A stretch of 43,585 bases of DNA from Streptomyces phaeoluteigriseus (GTDB taxonomy: Bacteria; Actinomycetota; Actinomycetes; Streptomycetales; Streptomycetaceae). Shown here one piece after another: positions 21,137 through 30,131 of the stretch (its first letter is position 1; each line of letters begins with the position of its first letter). The position numbers and the translations under genes are program-made. The DNA is taken from assembly GCF_001896135.2 (NCBI RefSeq), contig NZ_MPOH02000011.1:1001899-1045483 (forward strand). The letters run 5' to 3'. The notes beneath the pieces are model-generated. The model worked only from the letters and a program-made list of their open reading frames with translations. It was not told the DNA's origin and ran no database searches.

Positions 21137-22045
21137 TCAGCGCACGTCGATGTAGTCGCCCGTGGCGTTGGCCGCCGGGGTGGTCGAGGTGCCCGCGAAG
21201 CTGTAGCGGAAGTAGCCGTCCGCGGTCGCCTTGACGGTCGTCTTCAGGGTCTTGATGGTCTTGACCGTGGTGTAGGTGCTGCTGCCCTTCTTGCGGAACT
21301 GCAGCTTCACCGGCTGGGTGGAGTAACCGTGGTACTGGTTGTCCTCCCAGTTGGCGCGGGACAGCTTGCCGGTGACGGTGATGGTGGCGCCCTTGCGCAC
21401 CGGCTCCGGGGCGGCGTTGACGGTGAGCTTGGAGGCGCGCTGCAGCTTGGCGAGCGTCAGGGCGTCGCCCTCGGCGTAACCGACCTTGCTCCAGTCGATG
21501 CTGTCGTCGCTGTACGGGTCCTGGTCGTTCCAGTCGTACGCGTACCCGAGCGCCTTGAAGCTGGTGGCGTCGGAGTTCAGCAGGTCACCGTCGGCCGGAC
21601 GGATGTCGATGGTGTTCTTGCAGTTGGCCACCGTCGCGGAGACGTTGGTGCAGGTCGGCCAGTCGTCGCCCCACAGGATGTTGGTGGGGTTGCTGAGCGC
21701 CCCGCGGTACAGCAGGACGTCCAGCTCGAAGTCCTCGGCGCTGAGGTCGATGTCCGCGGCGTGGGTGACCCGGAAGGACACGGGGGCCGTCACCTTGCCG
21801 GTGGTCCCGACGACGATCGGCTTGCCGTTGTTGACGCTCACGCCGGAGAACTTGAGGTCCAGGGCGTAGGGAGCGGCCGCGGTGGTGGAACCGGTGAACG
21901 CGGTCTTGCCTGCGGCGGCGCGGTGCGCGGCCTGGAAGAGGTCGGCCTTGCTCGGCGCGCCGTCGGCGGCGTTCGCGGCAGGCACGGCCAGCGCGGAAAG
22001 GGCCAGGGCGCCGGAGACGGCGGCCACGGTGGCACGGATGCGCAT
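21137..22045 (-). CDS. Secreted protein of unknown function
   Basis: This 302-residue protein has a clear Sec signal peptide (MRIRATVAAVSGALALSALA, cleavage after ANA near residue 26). The mature part looks like two beta-rich domains. The first includes SFRVTHAADIDLSAEDFELD and two cysteines (TCTNV, ANCKN) likely to form a disulfide. The second includes PVRKGATITVTGKLSRANW and KLQFRKKGSSTYTTVKTIKT, resembling the Ig-like repeats of extracellular Streptomyces proteins. There is no LPXTG motif and no C-terminal anchor, so it is released. The start has GAGGGGA upstream. The upstream region contains the palindrome GGGAAATTTCCC (22184-22195). The function is unknown. Confidence 0.78.
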   Translation of the reverse strand: MRIRATVAAVSGALALSALAVPAANAADGAPSKADLFQAAHRAAAGKTAFTGSTTAAAPYALDLKFSGVSVNNGKPIVVGTTGKVTAPVSFRVTHAADIDLSAEDFELDVLLYRGALSNPTNILWGDDWPTCTNVSATVANCKNTIDIRPADGDLLNSDATSFKALGYAYDWNDQDPYSDDSIDWSKVGYAEGDALTLAKLQRASKLTVNAAPEPVRKGATITVTGKLSRANWEDNQYHGYSTQPVKLQFRKKGSSTYTTVKTIKTLKTTVKATADGYFRYSFAGTSTTPAANATGDYIDVR

Positions 22046-22183
22046 GCATTCCCCTCGATGGAGAAAGGGGCCCTGACGGTCGTCGTTCCCTACGGCTCGT
22101 CTTCACACAGGGCCAAATGATCACGGAGCCTGTTGGCTCATGTGATGAGATGCCCGACGGATGTGAAGGGTTGTACGAAGTCG

Positions 22184-22195
22184 GGGAAATTTCCC
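22184..22195. promoter_or_regulatory. Perfect palindrome upstream of the secreted-protein gene
   Basis: GGGAAATTTCCC is a 12-bp perfect palindrome with an A/T core in an otherwise GC-rich region, about 140 bases upstream of the secreted-protein start. It may be a repressor site; no cognate regulator is visible. Confidence 0.35.
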
Positions 22196-22216
22196 GCGTG
22201 TTTGGTCCGGCCCTCT

Positions 22217-22249
22217 CCCGGGCGCCCCGGTGAATCCGGTGCGCCCGGG
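22217..22249 (-). terminator. Hairpin terminator downstream of the Hsp90/sacsin-type gene
   Basis: CCCGGGCGCCCCGG (22217-22230) pairs with CCGGTGCGCCCGGG (22236-22249), 13 of 14 positions, with loop TGAAT. It lies 60 bases after the stop at 22312. The rest of 22046-22311 shows no gene. Confidence 0.75.
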
Positions 22250-22311
22250 CCCGTGAGGGTCACGTCGTCGTGTCGGAGGGCACGTCGTCGTCGAAGGGCC
22301 ACGACGTGGCC

Positions 22312-25300
22312 TCAGTCGAACCAGCGGTCCCGTGCCAGCTCGTCCGTCCTGGACGGGTCCTCCATCAGGGCCGCCACCTCGAAGCGGCGGGGCCACTGGC
22401 CGGCCGCCCAGGCCAGGCCGGCGGCGACGCCCTCCAGGGTGGAGGCGTGCAGGACGCCGTCGTCGGTCAGGCGCCAGTCGATCTCCACGCCGTCGACGAC
22501 GAGTTCCTCGTGCTCGACGTAGGTGACGGGGGTGCGCGGGCCGAGGAGGACGCGTACCGGGCCGGGGACCTCGTGCTCGGTGCCCTCGGAGTGGATCTCG
22601 CCCGTCACGGACTCGCTGAGCCGGCGGACCTGGAACAGTTCGGCCAGCCCGGCGGCCCGCGTCGGCCGTACGGGGAGCAGCGGGACGCCCTCCGTGAAGG
22701 GCAGCAGGTCGGGGGAGTCGACGACGACCGCGTCGGCCGCGTCCACGACCTCGACCCGGCCGTCGACGACGGCCCGCAGCTCGTCCGGCAGGGTCACCTG
22801 TTCCGGGTCCAGCTCGGCCAACGCGCTGTACAGCCCGTGCAGTTGGCCGGCACCCACCGGGCGGTCCGGATCCGCGAGGCGGTCGAGGAGTTCGGCGGCG
22901 CCGCCGGGCTCGTCCAGCAGGGCGGCCACCGAGGTCCGTACGCCCAGGGCGCGCAGGACCTGCTCGTCGTCGAAGCCGGCCGCGTCGCCTGGTCGTACAG
23001 GCCGTGCAGGAGGGGGTCGCCGCCCGCCGCCAGCAGGCCCGCGGGGCGGCGGCCGTCGAGGACGGGGTGACCGCGCAACCACCAGGCGGTGTAGGGACGT
23101 ACGACCTCGTGGGTGCCGTCCGGCAGGAGGATCCGGACCGGCTGGGTGAGGGCGTCGCGCAGGGGCGGCCGGGCGAGCAGGGCGAGCGCCCGGGGCCAGT
23201 GGTCGTCGTCCACGAGGTCGAGGTCGCGGACGGCGACCAGCTCGGTGGCGACCGGCGGTACGGGCGTGTCCGGGAAGCGGTCGAGGATGTCCTCGGCCCA
23301 CACGTCCACGGCGTCCAGCAGTCCGGCGTCGTCCGGTTCGGCGAAGTCGCCCTCCCGGGGCTCCAGTTCGTCCGGATCCAGGACGACGTCCGTGGCGCGC
23401 ACGAGCGCGAAGTCCGCGAGGACGCCGCAGGCGGCGAGGGGCTGTTCGCCCCACTTCTCGGCCAGCTCGGAGTCCACGCGGGCGAGTTCGCCCTCGCGGA
23501 CGACCTGGGCGAACGGGCTGCCGGGCAGGACGAGTTCACCGGCCGGCGTCGGCTCCCCCTCCTCGTCGGGCAGGGCGAGGGCGCCCAGCCAGGGCTCCTC
23601 TCCGGGTTCCAGCCCCGCGTCGCGGACGAGAGCGAGGACGGTGTCGGCCAGTTCCTCGGCGTCCGGGGTGCCCTGGTCGTCCCAGGCACCGCCGTCGTCG
23701 TCCAGGGACGCGGCCACGGCCGCCCGCACCTGCGGGGTCGTCAGCACCGCTCGCGGCGTCGCGGGCAGGGCGCCCAGCTTCTCCAGCAGCGGATGCGCGG
23801 CGTCCGGGTGGGCCACCTTCAGGCCCAGCCGGGCGAGGACGTCGGCGTCGAGACGGGCCGCGTCCGAGGTCGGCAGCAGCACCTGCCGGGGGCCGATCGT
23901 CGTCCGGCCGTCGGCCAGGGGCACGGGCAGCCCGGAGAGCCGCTCGGGATCCACCCCGGCGAGGCTCTCGTAGAGCCGGTACCACCACTGCGGGTCCTTC
24001 TCCAGCCCGGCCAGCCGGTCGACCGCGTCGGCCAGCGGCACCCGCGCCACCCCGAGCGTGCGCAGCTCCACCCGGCGCTCCAGCCCGGCGGGCAACAGCG
24101 TCTGCAACACCTCGGCGAGCACCCGTACGGTGTCCGCGCCCGCGCCCTCGACGACCTCGGCGTCCCGGGGCCGCAGCGCCTCGGGCAGCGCGTCCTCGTC
24201 CTCGCCCTCCACCGGCTCGGCGGCGGGCGGCAGGAACGCCGTGCGCGGCAGCCGCTCCAGGATCGCCTGCCGCAGCGCGCCGTCCAGCTCCCCCTTGCCC
24301 AGCGGGCCCGGCACCAGGTCGATGATCCCGGCGGTCACCGGGCGCCAGCCCGCCAGCAGCCCGGCGTACGCGTCCGCCGCCCGCTGCACCAGATGGTCGG
24401 TGAGCGGGCCGGGCGCCGCGTGCCGCCGGGTCGTGTCGAGGGGGAAGGAGGCGATCAGCAGCGCGGGCACCCCGAGGGGCTCGTCGCTGGGCGTGGGGGC
24501 GTGCACGACGGGGCTGGTGCGGGGCCGGACCGGGGACCCGTCCGCGTCGACCGGTACGGCCCAGGTCACCGACCAGTGGGGCCGCAGCCGCTCCTCCACC
24601 GGCCGGTCCGCGAGCAGGTCGGGGGTGAGCGGCCCGTGCGCGGCGGCGATCCGCCACCGGGTCGTCCCCTCCCGCGTGTCCGTCACGACCGTGAGGGCGC
24701 CGTCGGTCTCCCGGCGCAGGGTGCGGGGCGCCGCGTCCCCGACCTCGATCACGACCTCCTCCAGGCCCGGCAGGGCGAGGATGAGGGCGTCGTCCACGGC
24801 GGTGAGCAGCCGTTCCGCGAGATCGGCGGCGGCGGCGTCGCGCAGGGGCAGGATGACGGCCGTGTCGTAGGGCTCCGGGGCCGTGCCCTCGGCGGCGAAG
24901 GGCAGCCGCAGCAGCGGCACATGGCCCTCCCGGCGGCGGACCTCGTCACCCAGGCCCGGACTGTGCCGGGCGGTCTCCGAGGCCAGCACGCGGGCCTCCG
25001 CGAGGGACCAGCGGACACCGCCGTGCCGACCGACGACGGCGGGCTCGTCGGTCACCGCGAGGACGGCGGCGAAACCGACGCCGAAGCGGCCGATCGCCGA
25101 CTGTGCGGCCGCCTGGGTGGCCTCGCGTTTCGCGGAGGCGCGGAGGGTGGAGAGCGACTCGACGCCCGCGGCGTCCAGCGGGGCGCCCGTGTTCGCGGCG
25201 ACCAGGACCCCCTCACGCAGGGTCAGGCGCAGCCGGCCGGGCGCGCCCGCGCGGGCGGCGGCGTCGGCGGCGTTCTGCGCCAGCTCCACGACCAGGCGGT

Positions 25301-25454
25301 CACGGTAGCCGCCGAGGACCAGATCCTCCTCGGCGTTCGCGTCCTCCCGGAAACGGGCGGGACTCGTGGCCCAGGCGTCCAGCACCCCGCGCCGCAACCG
25401 GGCTGTCCCGAACGGATCGGCCCCCTCGGCCGCCGGTCGCACGAACTTGCTCAC
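22312..25454 (-). pseudogene. Large Hsp90/sacsin-type GHKL ATPase, apparent single-base frameshift
   Basis: This is a cytoplasmic protein of about 1047 residues, whose N-terminus is a GHKL ATPase of the Hsp90/sacsin type. It has the N-box VVELAQNAADAAARAG (about 55-70), the G1 region AANTGAPLDAAGV (about 87-98) and IGRFGVGFAAVLAVTDEP (about 121-138). The remaining 800 residues are acidic and unrecognised. The frame breaks near 22984-22989 (in HGLYDQA); the next frame resumes DAAGFDDEQVLRALGVRTS and runs to a stop at 22312. One added base makes the span 3144 bases, exactly 1048 codons. The start is GTG 25454 behind GAGGAG. Relatives are common in Streptomyces cores, so a housekeeping or stress role is more likely than defence. 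The break may be an error. Confidence 0.8.
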
Positions 25455-25578
25455 GTCGGTTCACTCTCCTCATCGCCGTGAGCTCGAAGGTACCGCGAGC
25501 GGCCGGCTCCGCCGGTTCCGCACCACGAGGGGCCGGCCCCCTCCAGCCCCACCCCCTGGCCCCCGCGTCCGGGTGGCT

Positions 25579-25678
25579 CAGCCCGTCCGGCGCCTGAGGA
25601 CGAGGCCGTTCAGGCCGACAGCGGGGGTCTGGGGGCGCAGCCCTCAGGGTCGGGACGGGAAGGGGCGGCGGGGGCGAA
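25579..25678. repeat. GC-rich interspersed repeat common in Streptomyces intergenic regions
   Basis: The block beginning CAGCCCGTCCGGCGCCTGAG and continuing through GACGAGGCCGTTCAGGCC to AAGGGGCGGCGGGGGCG matches from memory a repeat found many times between Streptomyces genes. It can fold into stems (for example around GAGGCCGTTCAGGCC). It sits between DUF3027 and the sacsin-type gene. Identification is by recall only. Confidence 0.55.
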
Positions 25679-25682
25679 CAAC

Positions 25683-25717
25683 CCCCTACGAGTGCCCACC
25701 GACCCCTACGAGTGCCC
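25683..25717. repeat. Direct duplication of the DUF3027 gene's 3' end
   Basis: CCCCTACGAGTGCCC occurs at 25683-25697 and 25703-25717 with a period of 20. The second copy contains the stop codon (25706-25708) and last codons (Gly-His-Ser) of the gene. Confidence 0.88.
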
Positions 25718-26632
25718 CAGCTCCGCCGACTCCTCGTCCGGCACCGCGGGAACGGACCCGGAGTCCGGCGCCGGCCGCAGCGGGAAGGGGTCCACCCGGT
25801 TCTCGTCGATCACCGGCTGCGCGGGCCGGGGCGGCTTGGGCATGACCGCCGCCTCCGAGTGCCCCCCACAGCCGTACGCCAGCGACACCACACGCCCGTC
25901 GGCCGGCGAGAACTCGTTGGCGCAGACCCCGAACGCCTGCCCCAGGGAACCACCGATCGGCGTCAGGAAGCCACAGCTGACGCAGGACGCCGGCGCCGCC
26001 TGGGCCATCGGGGTCTTCGCCCCGAACGCCTCGTCCCACCGGTCCGCGGCGGTGTGCAGGCCGTACCGCGACAGGACGCGCGCCCGCCGCATCCCCAGCT
26101 CCTCCGCGACCGCGGGGATGGACCCGCGGGCCGGGACGGCCGGCAGCTTCGCGGGCGGGGCGGCCGTGACCTCGGCGTCCTCCGCCTCGACCAGCTCGGC
26201 CATCTCCTCCGAGAAGGGCGAGTTGGGCGGCGGGACCTCCTCGCCGGTGTAGCCCGGCTCCAGACGGAGGTCGTCGGCTTCCGTGGGAAGGAGGTCGCCG
26301 GGGCCCATGTCGCCGGGCCGGAGGCGCTCGCTCCACGGGACCCATTCGGGGGCCAGCACCGCGTCCGGACCGGGCAGCAGCACCACCTCGTCCAGCGTCA
26401 CGGTTTTCGCCCGCGAGGCCCGCGCGACGGTCACCGCCCAGCGCCAGCCCCGGTAGCCCAGTTCCCTGCACTGGAAGAAGTGCGTCACCACCCGGTCACC
26501 CTCGGACAGGACGCCTACGTGCTCCCCGACCACGCCGGGCGCGGCGGCCTCCTCTGCCGCCGCGCGGGCGAGGTCGACGGCCTCGGCGCACAGGCGGTCG
26601 GGGGTGCGGCTTCGCGTGGTCGCTGCGCTCAC
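25706..26632 (-). CDS. DUF3027 protein with a zinc-ribbon-like C-terminus
   Basis: This 308-residue actinobacterial protein is of unknown function. It reads as a conserved N-terminal domain (ELGYRGWRWAVTVARASRAK, LAPEWVPWSERLRPGDMGPG), an acidic Pro/Ala-rich linker, then RRARVLSRYGLHTAADRW and a cysteine/histidine-rich segment: ASCVSCGFLTPIGGSLGQ, FGVCANEFSPADGRVV and YGCGGHSEA. The CxxC...C...C...H set is likely to bind zinc. The start is GTG 26632. The promoter is probably at the dyad 26752-26773 with a leader of about 120 bases. Directly downstream its last codons are duplicated. A cytoplasmic, possibly nucleic-acid-binding role is a guess. Confidence 0.85.
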   Translation of the reverse strand: MSAATTRSRTPDRLCAEAVDLARAAAEEAAAPGVVGEHVGVLSEGDRVVTHFFQCRELGYRGWRWAVTVARASRAKTVTLDEVVLLPGPDAVLAPEWVPWSERLRPGDMGPGDLLPTEADDLRLEPGYTGEEVPPPNSPFSEEMAELVEAEDAEVTAAPPAKLPAVPARGSIPAVAEELGMRRARVLSRYGLHTAADRWDEAFGAKTPMAQAAPASCVSCGFLTPIGGSLGQAFGVCANEFSPADGRVVSLAYGCGGHSEAAVMPKPPRPAQPVIDENRVDPFPLRPAPDSGSVPAVPDEESAELGHS

Positions 26633-26751
26633 AGGTATCGCTTCTCTCCTACGCCGTCACTCGGGTGCGGTTGCCACCGGCGGCGGAGCGGACGGAGCGG
26701 ACCAGTGGGCCGCGTCGACGTCAGCGTCCGATCGCGCTCGGGCGCACCTGT

Positions 26752-26773
26752 GCCATCCATTGTGGGGGATGGC
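26752..26773 (-). promoter_or_regulatory. Promoter and dyad upstream of DUF3027
   Basis: GCCATCC (26752-26758) and GGATGGC (26767-26773) are perfect 7-bp arms around ATTGTGGG. On the minus strand this spacer reads CACAAT, a good -10 box for the DUF3027 gene, so a protein bound to the dyad would cover the promoter. Confidence 0.45.
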
Positions 26774-26888
26774 TGAGATACGCACGCTACCTGTTCGCGG
26801 CCGCTCATCCCACACCGACGGTGCTTCTACGGCACTCCGCGCCGAGTTTCCGCGCACTCGTCCCCCCTGCCGACCCCGGCTCCGGGCG

Positions 26889-26931
26889 GTCCACGAGCCG
26901 CCCCGAGCCGCCCCGAGCCGTCCACGAGCCG
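26889..26931. repeat. Nested short repeats in the DUF3027/MFS intergenic region
   Basis: GTCCACGAG flanks two copies of CCGCCCCGAG. The array is part of the 363-base space 26633-26995, which otherwise holds the two divergent promoters. Confidence 0.6.
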
Positions 26932-26983
26932 AATGCGCACGCCCATACGTGCGGTATCCACGCTAGATACGGGTTTCTCGGGG

Positions 26984-26989
26984 CACTAT
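26984..26989 (+). promoter_or_regulatory. Probable -10 box of the MFS gene
   Basis: CACTAT lies six bases before GTG 26996, which supports that start and a leaderless mRNA. Confidence 0.5.
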
Positions 26990-26995
26990 GGCGGA

Positions 26996-28429
26996 GTGGC
27001 AACCGCGAGGACACCCCAGGGCGCCACCGGGACAGGTGGGGCGAAGGGCGACAAGGGGAGGGGCCGGGTGAGCGGTTCGGGCCGGATGAACGGGTCCGTC
27101 CGCGCGGTCGGCCGTGCCCTTCACCTGCCCTTCACCGGAACCGCCCGTGGCATCCGCAAGGCGACGCACGCGCACGGCGCGGGCGAGTCCGGCCTCGGCA
27201 AACTGATCGAGCTGCACGCCGTGAACGGCGCGGGCGACGTGATGATCACCATCGCGCTCGCGTCGACCGTGTTCTTCTCGGTCCCCACCGACGAGGCCCG
27301 CGGCCGGGTGGCCCTCTACCTCGCCATCACGATGGCCCCCTTCACCCTCCTCGCCCCGGTCATCGGCCCCCTCCTCGACAAGCTGCCGCACGGCCGCCGC
27401 GCGGCGATGGCGGGCGCCATGGCCGCGCGGGCGCTGCTCGCCCTGGTGCTGTCCGGCGCGGTCGTCACCGGCAGCATCGAGCTGTATCCGGCCGCACTCG
27501 GCGTCCTGGTGGCGTCGAAGGCGTACGGCGTGGTCAGAAGCGCCGTCGTGCCACGTCTGCTGCCACCACGCTTCTCACTGGTGAAGGCCAACTCCCGGGT
27601 CACCCTGGGCGGCCTCCTGGCCACCGGCCTGGCCGCGCCCGTGGGCGGTGGCCTCCAGCTCCTCGGCCCGCGCTTTCCGCTCTACGGCGCCTTCGTGATC
27701 TTCGTGGCGGGTACGTTCCTGTCCTTCTCCCTGCCACCCAAGGTCGACTCCTCCAAGGGCGAGGACCGGGCCCTGCTCGCGTCCGACGAGCAGCATCTGC
27801 ACGGCCCGCACATCCGCCCGGTCAAGCGTCCCGGCCTCCGGACGGTCGGCAGTGCGGTCATCCACGCCCTGGGCGCCAACGCGTCGCTGCGCTGGCTGTC
27901 CGGGTTCCTGACGTTCTTCCTGGCGTTCCTGCTGCGCGAGCACCCGATGACGGGGCAGAGCGCGGCGGTGTCGCTGGGCATCGTGGCCGTCTCGGCGGGC
28001 GTCGGCAACGCGCTGGGCACCTCCGTGGGCGCGGCCCTGCGCTCACGCGCCCCGGAACTGATCATCGTGACCGTGGTCGCGGTGGTCCTGGGCGCGGCGA
28101 TCACGGCGGCGATCTTCTTCGGGGCGTTCCTGGTGGCGTGCCTGGCGGCCGTCGCGGGCTTCTCGCAGGCACTGTCCAAGCTGTCCCTGGACGCGCTGAT
28201 CCAGCGGGACGTGCCGGAGCTGGTGCGCACCTCGGCGTTCGCCCGCTCGGAGACGATGCTGCAGATGTCCTGGGTGGTCGGGGGCGCGATCGGCATCCTG
28301 ATGCCGCTGAACGGCTCCCTCGGGCTCTCCGTGGCCGCCGTGGTCATCGCCACCGGCTGGGCGACCACCGCCCGGAGCCTGATCGGCTCCGCCCGGCAGG
28401 GCGGCTCCCCTCGGACGAAGGTCGCCTGA
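26996..28429 (+). CDS. MFS-type membrane protein
   Basis: This 477-residue multi-pass protein has a hydrophilic Gly/Lys/Arg-rich N-terminus (TGGAKGDKGRGRVSGSG), then about 10-12 membrane segments. Recognisable parts are NGAGDVMITIALASTVFFSV at the first helix, ITMAPFTLLAPVIGPLLDKL with a motif-A-like DKLPHGRR, SKAYGVVRSAVVPRLLPPRF, and a charged cytoplasmic loop of about 45 residues (PPKVDSSKGEDRALL) between the halves. The fold fits the major facilitator superfamily. The substrate is unknown. The start at GTG 26996 was chosen from the CACTAT box; an upstream ATG at 26933 is possible but unsupported. Downstream is a 480-base repeat-rich gap. Confidence 0.85.
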   Translation: MATARTPQGATGTGGAKGDKGRGRVSGSGRMNGSVRAVGRALHLPFTGTARGIRKATHAHGAGESGLGKLIELHAVNGAGDVMITIALASTVFFSVPTDEARGRVALYLAITMAPFTLLAPVIGPLLDKLPHGRRAAMAGAMAARALLALVLSGAVVTGSIELYPAALGVLVASKAYGVVRSAVVPRLLPPRFSLVKANSRVTLGGLLATGLAAPVGGGLQLLGPRFPLYGAFVIFVAGTFLSFSLPPKVDSSKGEDRALLASDEQHLHGPHIRPVKRPGLRTVGSAVIHALGANASLRWLSGFLTFFLAFLLREHPMTGQSAAVSLGIVAVSAGVGNALGTSVGAALRSRAPELIIVTVVAVVLGAAITAAIFFGAFLVACLAAVAGFSQALSKLSLDALIQRDVPELVRTSAFARSETMLQMSWVVGGAIGILMPLNGSLGLSVAAVVIATGWATTARSLIGSARQGGSPRTKVA

Positions 28430-28898
28430 CCGAGGGTGGCTTCCGGGTGGGGTGTCGGTGGGCGCGGGCGACCGTGCACACGGGGTGGCTGCGGTGTCCC
28501 GTGGGGCCGGGCCGGTGGCTTTCGGTTCGGGGCGGCTGCTGCCTGGCGGGGCGGGGGCGGTGAGGCGCTGTGTCCGGCCGGGGCCCGTCCCCGCCCCACC
28601 AACACAGTCGGCACCCGGTGCGCGGTCGTCCGCGCACGGCCGGCCCGCCGGCCGGCCCGCCCCTGGCGGAGGTGGCCCCAGCGGCCCGGCCCGACACAGT
28701 GGCCGCCCCCGCCGGAACACGTCCGCCCGGGGCCGCCCCGATACAGGCGCCGCCCCGGACGACGGTGGCCCGCCCGGCCCCGACCGGCACGCCGGCCCGC
28801 CCCTGGCGAGGGTGGCCCGGCCCTGTGGGCGGGAGCCCGCGTGGCGTAACCCGTGGTCGCGCCGCACCCCACGTAGAGGGACCGCTGACCGTGCCCGA
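28430..28898. repeat. Repeat-rich, very GC-rich intergenic region
   Basis: I see no gene here despite open frames in several phases. A 28-base sequence starting GCCGGCCCGCCCCTGGCG occurs at 28651-28678 and again at 28791-28818 with two mismatches, a spacing of 140 bases. Between them are many degenerate GGCCCG and CCGGC motifs. Codon pattern is not consistent with any one frame. Confidence 0.6.
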
Positions 28899-28904
28899 TA
28901 GCCT
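28899..28904 (+). promoter_or_regulatory. Probable -10 box of a leaderless DUF2771/mqnB/mqnD transcript
   Basis: TAGCCT lies seven bases before ATG 28912. Confidence 0.6.
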
Positions 28905-28911
28905 TCGCCCC

Positions 28912-29400
28912 ATGACCTCGATGCGATCCGTTGTGCGACGCCGCCGCGCCGTCGCCGCCGCCGGCGCCGTTTCCGCCGGACTGCTCGTCCTGTCGGCGTG
29001 CGACAAGCCGACTCCGCTGTCCACGATCACCGTCGGCTCCTCCTCGGTCAGCTCCGAGGCCACCTGCGGCGGTGAGGACGGCGTCCTCGAGCAGGCCGAG
29101 CTGGCGAAGTGCCTGGCCGACAAGGACGTCAAGTCCATCAGCGTCGACCCGGACGAGACCGTCCGCTTCGGTGTCGACCCGGACGTCGCCGACCAGCGCT
29201 GGACGATCCTGATGAACGGCCAGCCGCTCACCGAGGACAGCAGCAAGACCTACCGCACCATCCCGGGCAGCGTCTTCTTCAACGCCCAGTACGGCGCCCA
29301 GGGCGACTCGACCCTGGTCACCATCAAGGCGGGCGACGGCAAGAAGGACAGCCAGGCCGCGACCGGCCTGTGGTCGTTCCAGCTGAAGAAGGACGACTGA
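28912..29400 (+). CDS. DUF2771 lipoprotein
   Basis: This 162-residue lipoprotein has a twin-Arg-like basic N-terminus (MTSMRSVVRRRRAVAAAG) and lipobox LSAC with the lipidated cysteine at residue 30. The mature domain (TPLSTITVGSSSVSSEATC, VRFGVDPDVADQRWTILMNG, TYRTIPGSVFFNAQYG) fits DUF2771, an Ig-like family of unknown function. It sits outside the membrane. Its stop overlaps the presumed start of mqnB, so it forms one transcription unit with the menaquinone genes. Confidence 0.9.
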   Translation: MTSMRSVVRRRRAVAAAGAVSAGLLVLSACDKPTPLSTITVGSSSVSSEATCGGEDGVLEQAELAKCLADKDVKSISVDPDETVRFGVDPDVADQRWTILMNGQPLTEDSSKTYRTIPGSVFFNAQYGAQGDSTLVTIKAGDGKKDSQAATGLWSFQLKKDD

Positions 29401-30131
29401 CCACGTCCTCCGCCCGCGTCCTCGTGGCCACCGCGGTCCCCGCCGAACGGGACGCGGTGGCACGGGCGTTCCCGGAGCCGGGCCGCCCGACGCCCCTGCC
29501 GGGAGTGACGCTGCACCGCACCGGCACGGCGTACGACCTCCTCGCCGCCGGCGTCGGCCCCGCCCTCGCCGCCGCGTCCGTCTCCGCCGCCCTCACCGCC
29601 GCCGCCCTGGAGGGCACGCCGTACGGCCTCGTCGTCTCGGCCGGTATCGGCGGCGGGTTCCTTCCCGAAGCGCCCGTCGGCGCCGTGGTCCTCGCCGACA
29701 CGATCGTCGCCGCCGACCTGGGCGCGGAGACCGCGGACGGCTTCCTGCCGGTCACCGAGCTGGGCTTCGGCACCGTCACCCACCGTCCACCGCGGTCCCT
29801 CGTACGGCAGGCCGTGGCCGCCACCGGTGCCCGAGCCGGCGCCGTCCTGACCGTCTCCACGGTCACCGGCACCGCCGCACGGGCCGCCGAACTGCGCGCC
29901 CGCCACCCGCGGGCCCTCGCCGAGGCCATGGAGGGCTTCGGCGTCGCCGAGGCCGCCGCCGCGCACGGCGTGCCCGTGCTGGAGATCCGCGCGGTCTCCA
30001 ACCCGGTGGGCCCCCGTGACCGCGCCGCCTGGCGCATCGGGGAGGCCCTGGAGGCCCTGACGACGGCGTTCGGGAAGCTCGCACCCGTACTGGAGAGTTG
30101 GAACCGACATGAGCACCGACATGACCAGTGA
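29397..30131 (+). CDS. mqnB: Futalosine hydrolase
   Basis: MqnB splits futalosine into dehypoxanthine futalosine and hypoxanthine in the alternative menaquinone pathway. The protein is a nucleoside phosphorylase-fold enzyme of about 244 residues: VLVATAVPAERDAV at the N-terminus, GLVVSAGIGGGFLPEAPVGA (phosphate/ribose loop region), EAMEGFGVAEAAAAHGVPVLEIR with the catalytic-type E..EG motif, and SNPVGPRDRAAWRIGEALEA. The start is unusual: the best fit is a CTG at 29397 overlapping the upstream TGA, behind AAGAAGGA; GTG 29370 and GTG 29424 are alternatives. It overlaps mqnD by 23 bases. Confidence 0.9.
   Translation: MTTSSARVLVATAVPAERDAVARAFPEPGRPTPLPGVTLHRTGTAYDLLAAGVGPALAAASVSAALTAAALEGTPYGLVVSAGIGGGFLPEAPVGAVVLADTIVAADLGAETADGFLPVTELGFGTVTHRPPRSLVRQAVAATGARAGAVLTVSTVTGTAARAAELRARHPRALAEAMEGFGVAEAAAAHGVPVLEIRAVSNPVGPRDRAAWRIGEALEALTTAFGKLAPVLESWNRHEHRHDQ

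Noticed and set aside
23004..25481. 825-codon open frame opposite the sacsin-type gene
   Set aside because: Same shadow effect; the minus strand carries the GHKL motifs and normal codon bias.
28436..28849. Pro/Arg-rich open frames in the gap before DUF2771
   Set aside because: No ribosome binding site, no consistent third-position bias, and repeats run through all frames.
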